Assembly (NCBI GenBank): GCA_017395365.1
Contig: JAFPUN010000003.1
Span: 62,001 to 126,000 of the forward strand
Reading direction: 5' to 3'
Length of the DNA: 64,000 bases
Origin: Bacteroidales bacterium
GTDB taxonomy: Bacteria > Bacteroidota > Bacteroidia > Bacteroidales > F082
Shown in pieces: positions 33,855 through 41,915 of this stretch. Position numbers and translations under genes: made by a program. The notes beneath the pieces were generated by a model. It was not told the origin of the DNA, did no database searches, and saw nothing but the letters and a program-made list of their open reading frames with translations. Numbering within the stretch: position 1 is the first letter of the stretch; every line of letters begins with the position of its first letter.

Positions 33855-35639
33855 TTATTGTTTTGTTTCTGTTGCACACACATACATCAGGCAATTCCGA
33901 CAGTCGAATTCGAGACGGAAGGTATGGCTCCCGTTACGGATCAACAAAGGCGTTGCCTTCTGTCCAGTTTCCTTGCTGCACATCCCGTTGGCATAGCGGA
34001 TGCAATGGTGGCAGGTCATCAGATGGTCGGGGATGGCGTCGGGGTCGGTGTGGACAATCGTGGTAGAGACGCGGCGCGCCACGTCTCTACATTCACGATT
34101 ATTCCGATGGTTTTCAATCAATGTATCGGTTAATTGTTCCACCAATTGGCGTTTCATCTCACCGATGACGGAAGCAGGGATGAGGCGCGGTTCGGCGAAT
34201 TGCAATTCCAGATTGACGGGATTGAACACCGTGTCGCCCCATTGCAGGGCCTTTTTCCGGATGTTTTCGGTGGCCTTCTCGGGGTTGTTGGCAGTGATTT
34301 TTTCAGATTGAATGCTGGTAGAGACGCGATTAATCGCGTCTCTACAAACAGCGACCATTTCATAACCAGTTTCTGTTTCCTTCAATATCAAATCAATGTC
34401 AATTTTGCGGTTACCTGCCGAGGCATCCACCTGTTTTTGCCATTCGAGGTCATAATTGCGATAGATTTTCGCACCGCGATGTGCACCATGGGGTCTGTTT
34501 GTAGAGACGGTGTGCACACCGTCTCTACCTGTATTCACAACATCGGCGCGAAGGCCTATCAATTCATTGTCCTGGTTCAGAAAACACAAACCGTCACCGT
34601 TATGTAGAGACGTGCCATGGCGCGTCTCTACCTTAATTTCCATGCGCAACGGGTTGCACCACACGACCTCGCCGATGTATTCGCCCATCGATTTAGGCGT
34701 GAAAGGAGCATCAATGCCCTTCTGCCGCCCGTTGATGAAGAAATCGGTGAAACCCCGGTTGAACGATTTCTCCGGATTGACCTCAAATGTGGAGACGTGG
34801 CGCGCCGCGTCTCTACAAGAGGATTGTATATATTCCGGGCGGCGTTCGAAAATTTCATCCAGTTTCTGACGATAGAACGCCGTCACATTCTTCACATAAT
34901 CAGCGTCTTTCATCCTGCCTTCAATCTTGAAGCTGGTGATGCCCGCATCCATCAATTCCTCCAGATGCTCGCTATTGTTAAGGTCTTTCAGGCAGAGCAA
35001 ATGCCGGTTTTTGATCAGCACATTACCATCTCCGTCAAGAAGGTCATAGGGGAGACGGCAAGGCTGGGCGCAGGCACCACGGTTGGCACTGCGGTTGCCG
35101 ATATATTGGCTCAAATAGCACTGCCCGCTGTGGCTGACACACAAGGCACCATGGATGAAAAATTCCAGCGGCACGGTGGTCTTCTCCCGAATCTCGCGAA
35201 TCTGTTTAAGGCTCAACTCGCGACCCAAAACAACTTGACTAAACCCCAATTGTTCAAGGAGTTGTACCTTTTCCACGCTCAGGTTGTCGCATTGCGTGCT
35301 GGCATGAAGCGGGATGGGCGGCAAGTCGAGTTGCAGGAGCTGCATATCCTGCACGATCAGTGCATCGACACCGACGTTCCAGCAGTCGTAAACCAGCTGT
35401 CGTGCGCGCTCTAACTCATTTTCATATAACAAAGTGTTGAGCGTGACATAGACCTTGGCGTCAAACAAAGCGGCATGACGACAAAGGCGTTCGATGTCGG
35501 CCATGCTGTTGGAGGCCTTCTCGCGAGCTCCAAAAGAAGGTCCGCCGATATAGACGGCATCGGCACCATGATTAATGGCAGCCATACCCACCTCGGCATC
35601 CTTGGCGGGCGAAAGCAGTTCTATCTTCTTCACATTCAT
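33855..35639 (-). CDS. U32 peptidase-family protein (RlhA/TrhP-like) with five repeat-encoded insertions
   Basis: A 594-residue member of the U32 family, whose bacterial members YdcP/RlhA and YegQ/TrhP take part in hydroxylation of 23S rRNA or tRNA. N-terminal TIM-like domain (IELLSPAKDAEVGMAAINHGADAVYIG), prephenate-dependent-type core with HGALCVSHSGQCYLSQ and CAQPCRLPY cysteines, then a DUF3656-like region (NRGFTDFFINGRQKG) and a C-terminal Cys cluster (CHHCIRYANGMC, DCRNCLMYV). Five palindromic repeats are inserted in frame at residues about 274-283, 336-345, 370-379, 431-440 and 516-525, together about 50 residues. All sit after the conserved N-terminal core. Confidence 0.85.
   Translation of the reverse strand: MNVKKIELLSPAKDAEVGMAAINHGADAVYIGGPSFGAREKASNSMADIERLCRHAALFDAKVYVTLNTLLYENELERARQLVYDCWNVGVDALIVQDMQLLQLDLPPIPLHASTQCDNLSVEKVQLLEQLGFSQVVLGRELSLKQIREIREKTTVPLEFFIHGALCVSHSGQCYLSQYIGNRSANRGACAQPCRLPYDLLDGDGNVLIKNRHLLCLKDLNNSEHLEELMDAGITSFKIEGRMKDADYVKNVTAFYRQKLDEIFERRPEYIQSSCRDAARHVSTFEVNPEKSFNRGFTDFFINGRQKGIDAPFTPKSMGEYIGEVVWCNPLRMEIKVETRHGTSLHNGDGLCFLNQDNELIGLRADVVNTGRDGVHTVSTNRPHGAHRGAKIYRNYDLEWQKQVDASAGNRKIDIDLILKETETGYEMVAVCRDAINRVSTSIQSEKITANNPEKATENIRKKALQWGDTVFNPVNLELQFAEPRLIPASVIGEMKRQLVEQLTDTLIENHRNNRECRDVARRVSTTIVHTDPDAIPDHLMTCHHCIRYANGMCSKETGQKATPLLIRNGSHTFRLEFDCRNCLMYVCATETKQ
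34063..34090. repeat. SDR-like palindrome, copy 6
   Basis: Core CGGCGCGCCA. In frame in the U32 gene as CRDVARRVST. Confidence 0.9.
34318..34345. repeat. SDR-like palindrome, copy 7
   Basis: Perfect palindrome, core GCGATTAATCGC. In frame as CRDAINRVST. Confidence 0.9.
34501..34528. repeat. SDR-like palindrome, copy 8
   Basis: Perfect palindrome, core GGTGTGCACACC. In frame as GRDGVHTVST. Confidence 0.9.
34604..34631. repeat. SDR-like palindrome, copy 9
   Basis: Core TGCCATGGCG, one mismatch. In frame in the other permitted phase as VETRHGTSLH. Confidence 0.9.
34789..34816. repeat. SDR-like palindrome, copy 10
   Basis: Core TGGCGCGCCG, left arm GTGGAGACG (one change). In frame as CRDAARHVST. 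Confidence 0.85.
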
Positions 35640-35643
35640 GCCG

Positions 35644-35651
35644 CAAAATTA
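35644..35651 (-). promoter_or_regulatory. -7 element for the U32-ABC operon, next to the start codon
   Basis: TAATTTTG on the minus strand is followed by CGGC and then ATG 35639. Transcription should start at or within a few bases of the start codon, so the message is probably leaderless. Confidence 0.55.
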
Positions 35652-35682
35652 CGCTTTTTCAGTTCGATGCCGATAAATTTCG

Positions 35683-35690
35683 TATTTTTG
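35683..35690 (+). promoter_or_regulatory. -7 element for the acetylation locus
   Basis: TATTTTTG then GCAA, 22 bases before ATG 35712; divergent from the U32 promoter. Confidence 0.7.
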
Positions 35691-35711
35691 CAAGTTATTT
35701 TCATCCTGAAA

Positions 35712-36971
35712 ATGAAAAGTCGCATCCCAGTCATATTGTTCGCCCTGACTGCCGTCCTGCTCTTCGCCTCGATGATACAGCAGGCAACGGGGGTGTTTCG
35801 TTTCAAGGAATTGAACGGTGTGACCAAGGAAACGATTATCCCGGAGGCCAACTTCGCGAATTTCTGCGACCGAAGCCTGCAAGACTCGACCGAGGCTTAT
35901 CTGAAGATGCACTACGGCTTCCGCGAGCCATTGACCCGACTCCATAACCAGACGCAATGGACGCTATTCCGCTATTCCCAAGTGGAAGAGGATCAACGCA
36001 TCGTCATCACACCCGACAACTGGATCTTCGAGCCTTGGACGGTAGAGGAATACTACCAAAGCCATGCCTACCAACATGCCAAAGACTCGGTTGAGATGGC
36101 AGAGAAACTGGAGGCAGAGGCGCAACGACTGCTTGAAATCCAAGAGTTTCTGGAGCCTTACGGTACCCATCTTTTCGTAGCCTTACTGCCTGGCAAGGAA
36201 CAGGTTTGTGGTGAGCACATGCCTAAAAACACAGCGTATTTCCTGGACAAGAAAATCACGGCATACGACTTCTATAAGAATCGTTTTAAAGAATTGGGCG
36301 TCAACCATATAGACCTTGGCGAATGGTTCGTGCAGATGAAAGACACGGTGAGTTATCCGCTGTTTCCTCAGACAGGCACACATTGGAGCAACTTAGCCGC
36401 CATCCATTCTGCCGACACCCTGGTCCGTTATATGGAATGGCTGAGCGACTCCAATTTGGTCAACATCTGTATTGACAAAACTTTCAGGAGAACATTGAAA
36501 CCTGATGCCGACCTTGAGAGTTTGATGAATCTGATTTGGCCCTTGCAGAAAGAACCCAATTATTTGGCCTCGGCCACCTACGACTACGACACCACCGCTT
36601 GGCGGCCACGGTTGATCACCATCGGCGACTCGTTCTACTGGAACATCCTCAACTACACACCCGTATGGGATGTTTTTGAAAGCGTCCCCTTCTGGTATTA
36701 TTTCAGCACCGCCTATTTTGATGACGAAGACCTTAAAGTGGCCCATAAAATCAGCGACTTGGACGTGCTTCAAGAAGTCATCGATGCCGACTTCGTCATG
36801 CTCTCCTACTCCACCGTGTCGCTCTACAAAATGAGCAACGGGTTCAGCGAACAGATACTTCATGAATTAAAAAACAAAACAAATATAGGACGCGAGACTG
36901 CGAGACACGAGACACGAGACCATAAAGATGTCCCGTGTCAAAATGTCACGCGTCCCGTGTCAAAAAACTAA
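35712..36971 (+). CDS. AlgJ/DHHW-like polysaccharide O-acetylation protein 1
   Basis: A 419-residue periplasmic SGNH-type protein with an N-terminal signal anchor (residues 5-22). Known AlgJ/AlgX proteins take acetyl groups supplied through an AlgI-type MBOAT and place them on exopolysaccharide. Motifs: HYGFREPLTRLHNQ, FPQTGTHW (His224), and ITIGDSF with the nucleophile Ser307. The C-terminal helical module found in its paralogues is missing. The protein instead ends in a Arg/Thr/His-rich tail (residues 391-419) encoded by a repetitive GAGACACGAGACACGAGAC-type stretch. ATG 35712 follows its promoter. The stop is 4 bases from the next gene, an MBOAT. Confidence 0.8.
   Translation: MKSRIPVILFALTAVLLFASMIQQATGVFRFKELNGVTKETIIPEANFANFCDRSLQDSTEAYLKMHYGFREPLTRLHNQTQWTLFRYSQVEEDQRIVITPDNWIFEPWTVEEYYQSHAYQHAKDSVEMAEKLEAEAQRLLEIQEFLEPYGTHLFVALLPGKEQVCGEHMPKNTAYFLDKKITAYDFYKNRFKELGVNHIDLGEWFVQMKDTVSYPLFPQTGTHWSNLAAIHSADTLVRYMEWLSDSNLVNICIDKTFRRTLKPDADLESLMNLIWPLQKEPNYLASATYDYDTTAWRPRLITIGDSFYWNILNYTPVWDVFESVPFWYYFSTAYFDDEDLKVAHKISDLDVLQEVIDADFVMLSYSTVSLYKMSNGFSEQILHELKNKTNIGRETARHETRDHKDVPCQNVTRPVSKN
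36886..36966. repeat. Low-complexity inverted repeat at the end of AlgJ-like gene 1
   Basis: Direct copies of GAGACACGAGACAC followed by CCCGTGTC ... CCCGTGTC, forming imperfect inverted repeats. It encodes the unusual C-terminal tail of the protein. Confidence 0.6.
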
Positions 36972-36975
36972 CATT

Positions 36976-38433
36976 ATGGTATTCAGCAGCAACGTATTCC
37001 TACTCTATTTCATGCCAGCATTCTTCCTGGTGTATTTCCTCATGCCAAAGAAAATCCGCAACTATGTGCTACTGTTGGCATCGCTCATCTTCTATGCTTG
37101 GGGAGCGCCCGAGTTCATCATACAATTGGTGGTTTCCACCATCTTGAACTTCTTGTTGGTCAAGTGGATGTGTGCTACCCAAAACATACGAGGACGCAAA
37201 TGGCTTTGCGGCATCTCCATCGCCATACCACTCGGGCTGCTGTTCGTTTACAAATACGGCAACTTCACGATGGAGAACCTCAACGCCTTGATTGGCTTGA
37301 CAGGACATGCGCCACTGTCGTGGAAACGTATCATGCTACCCATCGGTATCTCGTTCTTCTCGTTCCAGAGTGTCACCTACACTTTGGACACCTATCGTGG
37401 CGTCAACCCACCTTTGAAGAAGTTGAGCGACTACATGCTCTACATCACCATGTTCCCGCAACTCATCGCAGGTCCCATCGTGCGCTACTGCGACGTAGCT
37501 GACCAAATCCGCCAACGTGAATCCACCATGGCCGACCGCATGCAGGGCTTCTACCGCTTTGTCATCGGCTTGAGCAAAAAGATTCTCATCGCCGATGTTA
37601 TTGGCCTCTGCGTCGACAAGATGCTAGGGCCTGCTGCACTCGATGCCTCGCAGGTAGGCGACATCATGACGCGCATCGCCACGTTGGACACGGGCACGGC
37701 CTGGCTTGTGGCCTTGGCATATACCTTCCAAATCTATTTCGACTTCGCGGGTTATTCCGACATGGCTATCGGCTTGGGCCGCATTATGGGTTTCAAGTTT
37801 CCCGAGAACTTCAACAATCCTTACAACTCTCGTTCCATCACAGAGTTCTGGAGACGTTGGCACATGACGCTTGGCGCCTTCATCATGAACTACCTTTACA
37901 TCCCGTTGGGAGGCAATCGCAAGGGCAAGGGACGCATGTACCTCAACCTGTGGCTCTGCTTCCTGCTTAGCGGTTTGTGGCACGGCGCTTCGTGGAACTT
38001 CGTCATCTGGGGCGCCTTGCATGGCCTCTTCATCTGCCTCGACAAACTCTTCCTCGGCAAGGTGATGAAGAAAATCGGCACGGTGCCGTCGGTCATCCTC
38101 ACCTTCATCACGGTTTGCGTCATCTGGGTGTTCTTCCGCATCGAGAACCTCGGCATGGCTTGGACTTTTGTCACCCGCATGTTCGCCTTCGACTTCAGCG
38201 GTTTTATCTTCGAGGGCAACGCCATGGTATACACCACCCTGATTATCGCCGCCCTCTTCTCGTTCCTCACCCTGACGGGATGGGGCAAGAAAGTGGAGCA
38301 AAAGGTCTACTACACCGACTACAGCGGACGCCAACATATCTGGGTGTGGATTATTGCCGCCATCGCGTTCATCTTCTGCGTGGCCGCCCTCAATGCCACT
38401 AGCTTTAGCCCGTTTATTTACTTCAGGTTCTAG
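36976..38433 (+). CDS. AlgI-like MBOAT O-acyltransferase 1
   Basis: A 485-residue polytopic membrane protein of the MBOAT family (about 10-12 helices) that would move acyl groups across the inner membrane for polysaccharide acetylation. Motifs: PIGISFFSFQSVTYTLD, FPQLIAGPIVRY, FDFAGYSDMAIGLG, FWRRWHMTLG and the catalytic-His segment SGLWHGASWNFVIWG. It ends with SPFIYFRF, as do all three MBOAT copies here. Start ATG 36976 (MVFSSNVF). The first 40 bases are nearly identical to those of the MBOAT at 40435. Confidence 0.9.
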   Translation: MVFSSNVFLLYFMPAFFLVYFLMPKKIRNYVLLLASLIFYAWGAPEFIIQLVVSTILNFLLVKWMCATQNIRGRKWLCGISIAIPLGLLFVYKYGNFTMENLNALIGLTGHAPLSWKRIMLPIGISFFSFQSVTYTLDTYRGVNPPLKKLSDYMLYITMFPQLIAGPIVRYCDVADQIRQRESTMADRMQGFYRFVIGLSKKILIADVIGLCVDKMLGPAALDASQVGDIMTRIATLDTGTAWLVALAYTFQIYFDFAGYSDMAIGLGRIMGFKFPENFNNPYNSRSITEFWRRWHMTLGAFIMNYLYIPLGGNRKGKGRMYLNLWLCFLLSGLWHGASWNFVIWGALHGLFICLDKLFLGKVMKKIGTVPSVILTFITVCVIWVFFRIENLGMAWTFVTRMFAFDFSGFIFEGNAMVYTTLIIAALFSFLTLTGWGKKVEQKVYYTDYSGRQHIWVWIIAAIAFIFCVAALNATSFSPFIYFRF

Positions 38434-38497
38434 ACAAATGAGCAGATTTGGTTTGCATATTAAGTCATTAACCAAGGATGAAACATCTCCCTTTACT

Positions 38498-38584
38498 CGT
38501 CATAGCGGACAAGGATCCGCCATCTCCTGCGCAAGAAGGATCACCTTTGCGTTCAGGAGATTGCGGATCAAGTCCGCAATGACT
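38498..38584. repeat. Compound-hairpin intergenic repeat, copy 3
   Basis: Outer CGTCAT/ATGAC, hairpins GCGGA..TCCGC, ATCTCCTG/CAGGAGAT, TGCGGA..TCCGCA. A partial extra arm (GCCCGCAATGACGG) follows at about 38620-38635. Confidence 0.75.
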
Positions 38585-38660
38585 CCGTGGGGCAATCGCG
38601 GTTCTGAAACTGCGATGAAGCCCGCAATGACGGCTTGGTCTTCTTTTGGACAGTAAGAGC

Positions 38661-40400
38661 ATGAGAAAAAAGCGCATATATGATCTCGTACTTTTCAGCA
38701 TCTTGATGGTGCTGCTCTTCCTGCCTTTGCTGCAAGCCCATGTCTTGCACATCCCCCTGAAACCCTTGAACGGTGTTACCATGGAAACAGAACAACCCAA
38801 ATTCAATCTTGTCTCCTATCGTTCAGGCGATTACGCCAAACAAGAAGAGGCTTATGTGGGCGAACATTTCGGCTTCCGCGAACCCGTCATTCGACTTTAT
38901 AACCAATATCTTTGGAGCTGCTACAAGAAAACCTATGCCCACGACGTAGTGGCGGGCAAACAAGGCTGGCTCTACACGCCCGAGAGCGTCAGCGACTACT
39001 ACGGCAACGAACTGCTCCGTTGGCAACCCTCACCCGAAGAGGCTCGACAGCACTTCGACCGCGAAATCAGATACATGAACCGTGTGCGCACCATCCTCAA
39101 GGAAAACGACGTGGAGATGCTGGCCTTCATCGCGCCCGAAAAGAGTTTCCTCTATCCCGAGTATCTCCCCAAACAAGAATACAATACATCCACCTTCAAT
39201 GCCAGCGAATACTTTTTGGAAAAATTCAAGGAGACAGGATTTCCTTGCATTGACATGACGGGCTGGTTCAGGCAGATGAAAGACACCGTCAACTATCCGT
39301 TGATACCGCAGACAGGCGCCCACTGGGTCTTCCCCGCCGTGTATGCCGCCGACTCGCTATTCAGGTTCATGGGTGACCTAAAAGGCATCGAACTGCCCCA
39401 TCTGAAAATAGGTGAACTGCACGAAGGCGACAACCATGGTGCGGACAACGACTTGGAGAAACTGCTCAACCTAGCGCTACCCATCCGAAAACGCCAAGGC
39501 TATAGTCCCATCGCAGATGTCACGGTGGAAAGCGGTCCGAACAGCGTCAAACCCAAGGTGCTCTTCATCGGCAACTCGTTCATGTGGGGCATCGTCAACC
39601 AAGTGCCGATGAAGGATGTGTTTGACGAAATGGAGTTTTGGTATTATTTCTCTACCGCCTATACTGGCGATCCGTTGATGCCCAATGGCAATGTCGTCGA
39701 CCTCAACCTGTTAGAGAAAATGCTTGATTTCGACTACATCGTATGGTTCACCACGGGCAACCAATTGAACAAAGGCACCAATGGCTTTGCCAATTCTGCC
39801 ATCCTTACGCTTGGCGTTGATGACAGCATAAGAAGGGAATATATCAATACTATTACCGATTCGCTCCGTAGAGACGCGATTAATCGCGCCTCTACAGACA
39901 CCATCCTCCGACAAGAGGCCATCGCCATCCTGCACAGCCACCCTGAAATCATCCCCGAATTGAACGCCGAAACACTGACCACACAAAACCGCAACATTCC
40001 TTACGCCAAGGTTATCAAGGACATCCGCAAGGACAGCACTTGGATGGCCGCCTTGAAGGCACAAGCATTTTTGCGCTCCGCAACAATGGACCAGATACTC
40101 CATGCCGAAGTGGACCGTATCAAGGCGGGCAAGCCGCTCTACAAAGACCAAACAGATGAGATCCGGTTTTCTTTCCAAGTCCAAGAAGAAGTCCAGCAAC
40201 GCATAAAAAGAATCCCCAATTACGAGAAATTGATGGAAATCATCCGCGAAAAAGCCATAAAACAAAACAAGCCCCTCGAAAAGGCCATCGAAGACGATGC
40301 CATTTGGATGACTATGGAGATCTATGGCCTCGACCATTGCCGCCTAGACGACGACCCCGATGCCGTTATTCCCATACCCAAAGATTTTCAATTGAAATAA
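38661..40400 (+). CDS. AlgJ/DHHW-like polysaccharide O-acetylation protein 2
   Basis: A 579-residue periplasmic protein with signal anchor (MRKKRIYDLVLFSILMVLLF). SGNH-type core with HFGFREPVIRLYNQ, IPQTGAHW and LFIGNSF, where the nucleophile Ser is kept in GNS form. The long C-terminal part is helical and carries two copies of the locus-specific module (D-S-T-W-M-A-A-L-K-A-Q-A and YEKLMEIIREKAIKQNKPLE). A palindromic repeat at 39868-39895 is inserted in frame around residues 402-411 (RRDAINRAST). Start ATG 38661; a start 15 bases earlier is less likely. Confidence 0.8.
   Translation: MRKKRIYDLVLFSILMVLLFLPLLQAHVLHIPLKPLNGVTMETEQPKFNLVSYRSGDYAKQEEAYVGEHFGFREPVIRLYNQYLWSCYKKTYAHDVVAGKQGWLYTPESVSDYYGNELLRWQPSPEEARQHFDREIRYMNRVRTILKENDVEMLAFIAPEKSFLYPEYLPKQEYNTSTFNASEYFLEKFKETGFPCIDMTGWFRQMKDTVNYPLIPQTGAHWVFPAVYAADSLFRFMGDLKGIELPHLKIGELHEGDNHGADNDLEKLLNLALPIRKRQGYSPIADVTVESGPNSVKPKVLFIGNSFMWGIVNQVPMKDVFDEMEFWYYFSTAYTGDPLMPNGNVVDLNLLEKMLDFDYIVWFTTGNQLNKGTNGFANSAILTLGVDDSIRREYINTITDSLRRDAINRASTDTILRQEAIAILHSHPEIIPELNAETLTTQNRNIPYAKVIKDIRKDSTWMAALKAQAFLRSATMDQILHAEVDRIKAGKPLYKDQTDEIRFSFQVQEEVQQRIKRIPNYEKLMEIIREKAIKQNKPLEKAIEDDAIWMTMEIYGLDHCRLDDDPDAVIPIPKDFQLK
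39868..39895. repeat. SDR-like palindrome, copy 11
   Basis: Core GCGATTAATCGC, right arm CGCCTCTAC (one change). In frame in AlgJ-like gene 2. Confidence 0.88.
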
Positions 40401-40404
40401 TTAC

Positions 40405-40412
40405 TACTTTTG
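40405..40412 (+). promoter_or_regulatory. -7 element before MBOAT 2
   Basis: TACTTTTG then GCAA, 22 bases before ATG 40435, in the 34-base gap after AlgJ-like gene 2. It could start a second transcript for the tightly packed genes 40435-47686. Confidence 0.6.
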
Positions 40413-40434
40413 CAACCTAAAACGAAAGACTGAT

Positions 40435-41904
40435 ATGGTATTCAGCAGCAACGTATTTCTACTCTATTTCATGCCGGTTTTCTTCCTGGTGTATTTCATC
40501 CTGCCGAGAAAAGCCCGCAACTATTTCCTGCTGTTAGCCTCGTTGGTCTTCTACGCCTACGGCGCACCCGAGTTCATCATCCATCTCATCGTCTCCGTAA
40601 TCGCCAACTTCTATTTGGTACGATGGATGAACAAGGTCGAGAAACCAAGGGTGAAGAAATTGCTTTGCGGCATTAGCATCGCCATCAGCATCGGGCTACT
40701 GTTCTACTTCAAGTACGGCAACTTCACCATGCAAAACATCAACTCGGTGTTAGGTTGGTTTGGAGGCCAGCCATTGCATTGGACCAAGATCCTGCTGCCC
40801 ATCGGCATCTCGTTCTTCTCGTTCCAAAGCGTCACCTACACGCTCGACACCTATCGTGGTGTCAATGCTCCGATGAAGCGGCTGAGCGACTACATGCTCT
40901 ACATCGTCATGTTCCCGCAACTCATCGCCGGCCCCATCGTGCGCTACTGCGACATCGCCGACCAAATCCGCAACCGCGAGTCTCTATACACCGATCGTTT
41001 GCATGGCTTCTACCGCTTCGTCATCGGCTTGGCCAAAAAGGTATTGATCGCCGATGTCATCGGCTTCCAAGTCGACCAAGTGCTAGGGCCTTCCAACTAC
41101 GATGTGTTGACTTCCGCCCAACTCGCCGATATCGCCAACAAGATTGCCACCATCGACTCGACCACCGCCTGGATTGCCATCTTCGCCTTCACCTTCCAAA
41201 TCTATTTCGACTTTGCTGGTTATTCCGACATGGCCATCGGCTTGGGCCGCATGATGGGTTTCAAATTCCCGGAGAACTTCGACAACCCATACGTATCAAC
41301 CACCATCTCGGAGTTTTGGCGTCGTTGGCACCAGACCTTCAGCGTGTTCATCAAGAACTACCTCTACTTCCCTTTGGGTGGTAGCCGTGTGAAGACCGAA
41401 GCACGCAAATACTTCAACCTGTGGTTCTGCTTCCTCATCAGCGGCTTGTGGCATGGCGCGGCGTGGAACTTCGTGGTCTATGGTGCCTTGCAAGGCATCT
41501 TCATCTGCGCCGACAAACTGTTTTTGAAGAAATTCAACGAACGTTTAGGTCGTATCCCGAGCGTGTTCTTCACCTTCCTCATCATCGTGTTGACACGCTG
41601 CTTCTTCCGTATTGAGCGCATCGACCTATCGTGGCTCTTCATCAAGCGCCTCTTTGCCTTCGACTTTGCGCCATTCCATTTCAGCGACAACCCGCACCTC
41701 TACGTCACCATGCTTGTGGCAGCCTTCTTCTCGTTCTTCACCCTGTCGAAGCTCGGCCTCAAGGTGCAGGACAAGGTCTACTTCACCGAGTACAACAAGC
41801 GCCAGCATATCATCGCGTTTGTGGTCAGCATCCTAGCCTTTGTCTTCTGCCTTGGCGCGTTGAACGCCAGTGGTTTCAGTCCGTTCATTTACTTTAGATT
41901 CTAA
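40435..41904 (+). CDS. AlgI-like MBOAT O-acyltransferase 2
   Basis: A 489-residue polytopic membrane acyltransferase, closely related to copy 1 (same PIGISFFSFQSVTYTLD, FPQLIAGPIVRY, FDFAGYSDMAIGLG, SGLWHGAAWNFVVYG). The re-entrant segment is slightly different (YFPLGGSRVKTEARK instead of YIPLGGNRKGKGR), which may reflect a different partner or substrate. Eleven bases separate it from the next AlgJ-like gene. Confidence 0.9.
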   Translation: MVFSSNVFLLYFMPVFFLVYFILPRKARNYFLLLASLVFYAYGAPEFIIHLIVSVIANFYLVRWMNKVEKPRVKKLLCGISIAISIGLLFYFKYGNFTMQNINSVLGWFGGQPLHWTKILLPIGISFFSFQSVTYTLDTYRGVNAPMKRLSDYMLYIVMFPQLIAGPIVRYCDIADQIRNRESLYTDRLHGFYRFVIGLAKKVLIADVIGFQVDQVLGPSNYDVLTSAQLADIANKIATIDSTTAWIAIFAFTFQIYFDFAGYSDMAIGLGRMMGFKFPENFDNPYVSTTISEFWRRWHQTFSVFIKNYLYFPLGGSRVKTEARKYFNLWFCFLISGLWHGAAWNFVVYGALQGIFICADKLFLKKFNERLGRIPSVFFTFLIIVLTRCFFRIERIDLSWLFIKRLFAFDFAPFHFSDNPHLYVTMLVAAFFSFFTLSKLGLKVQDKVYFTEYNKRQHIIAFVVSILAFVFCLGALNASGFSPFIYFRF

Positions 41905-41915
41905 CCCTAACAGCT

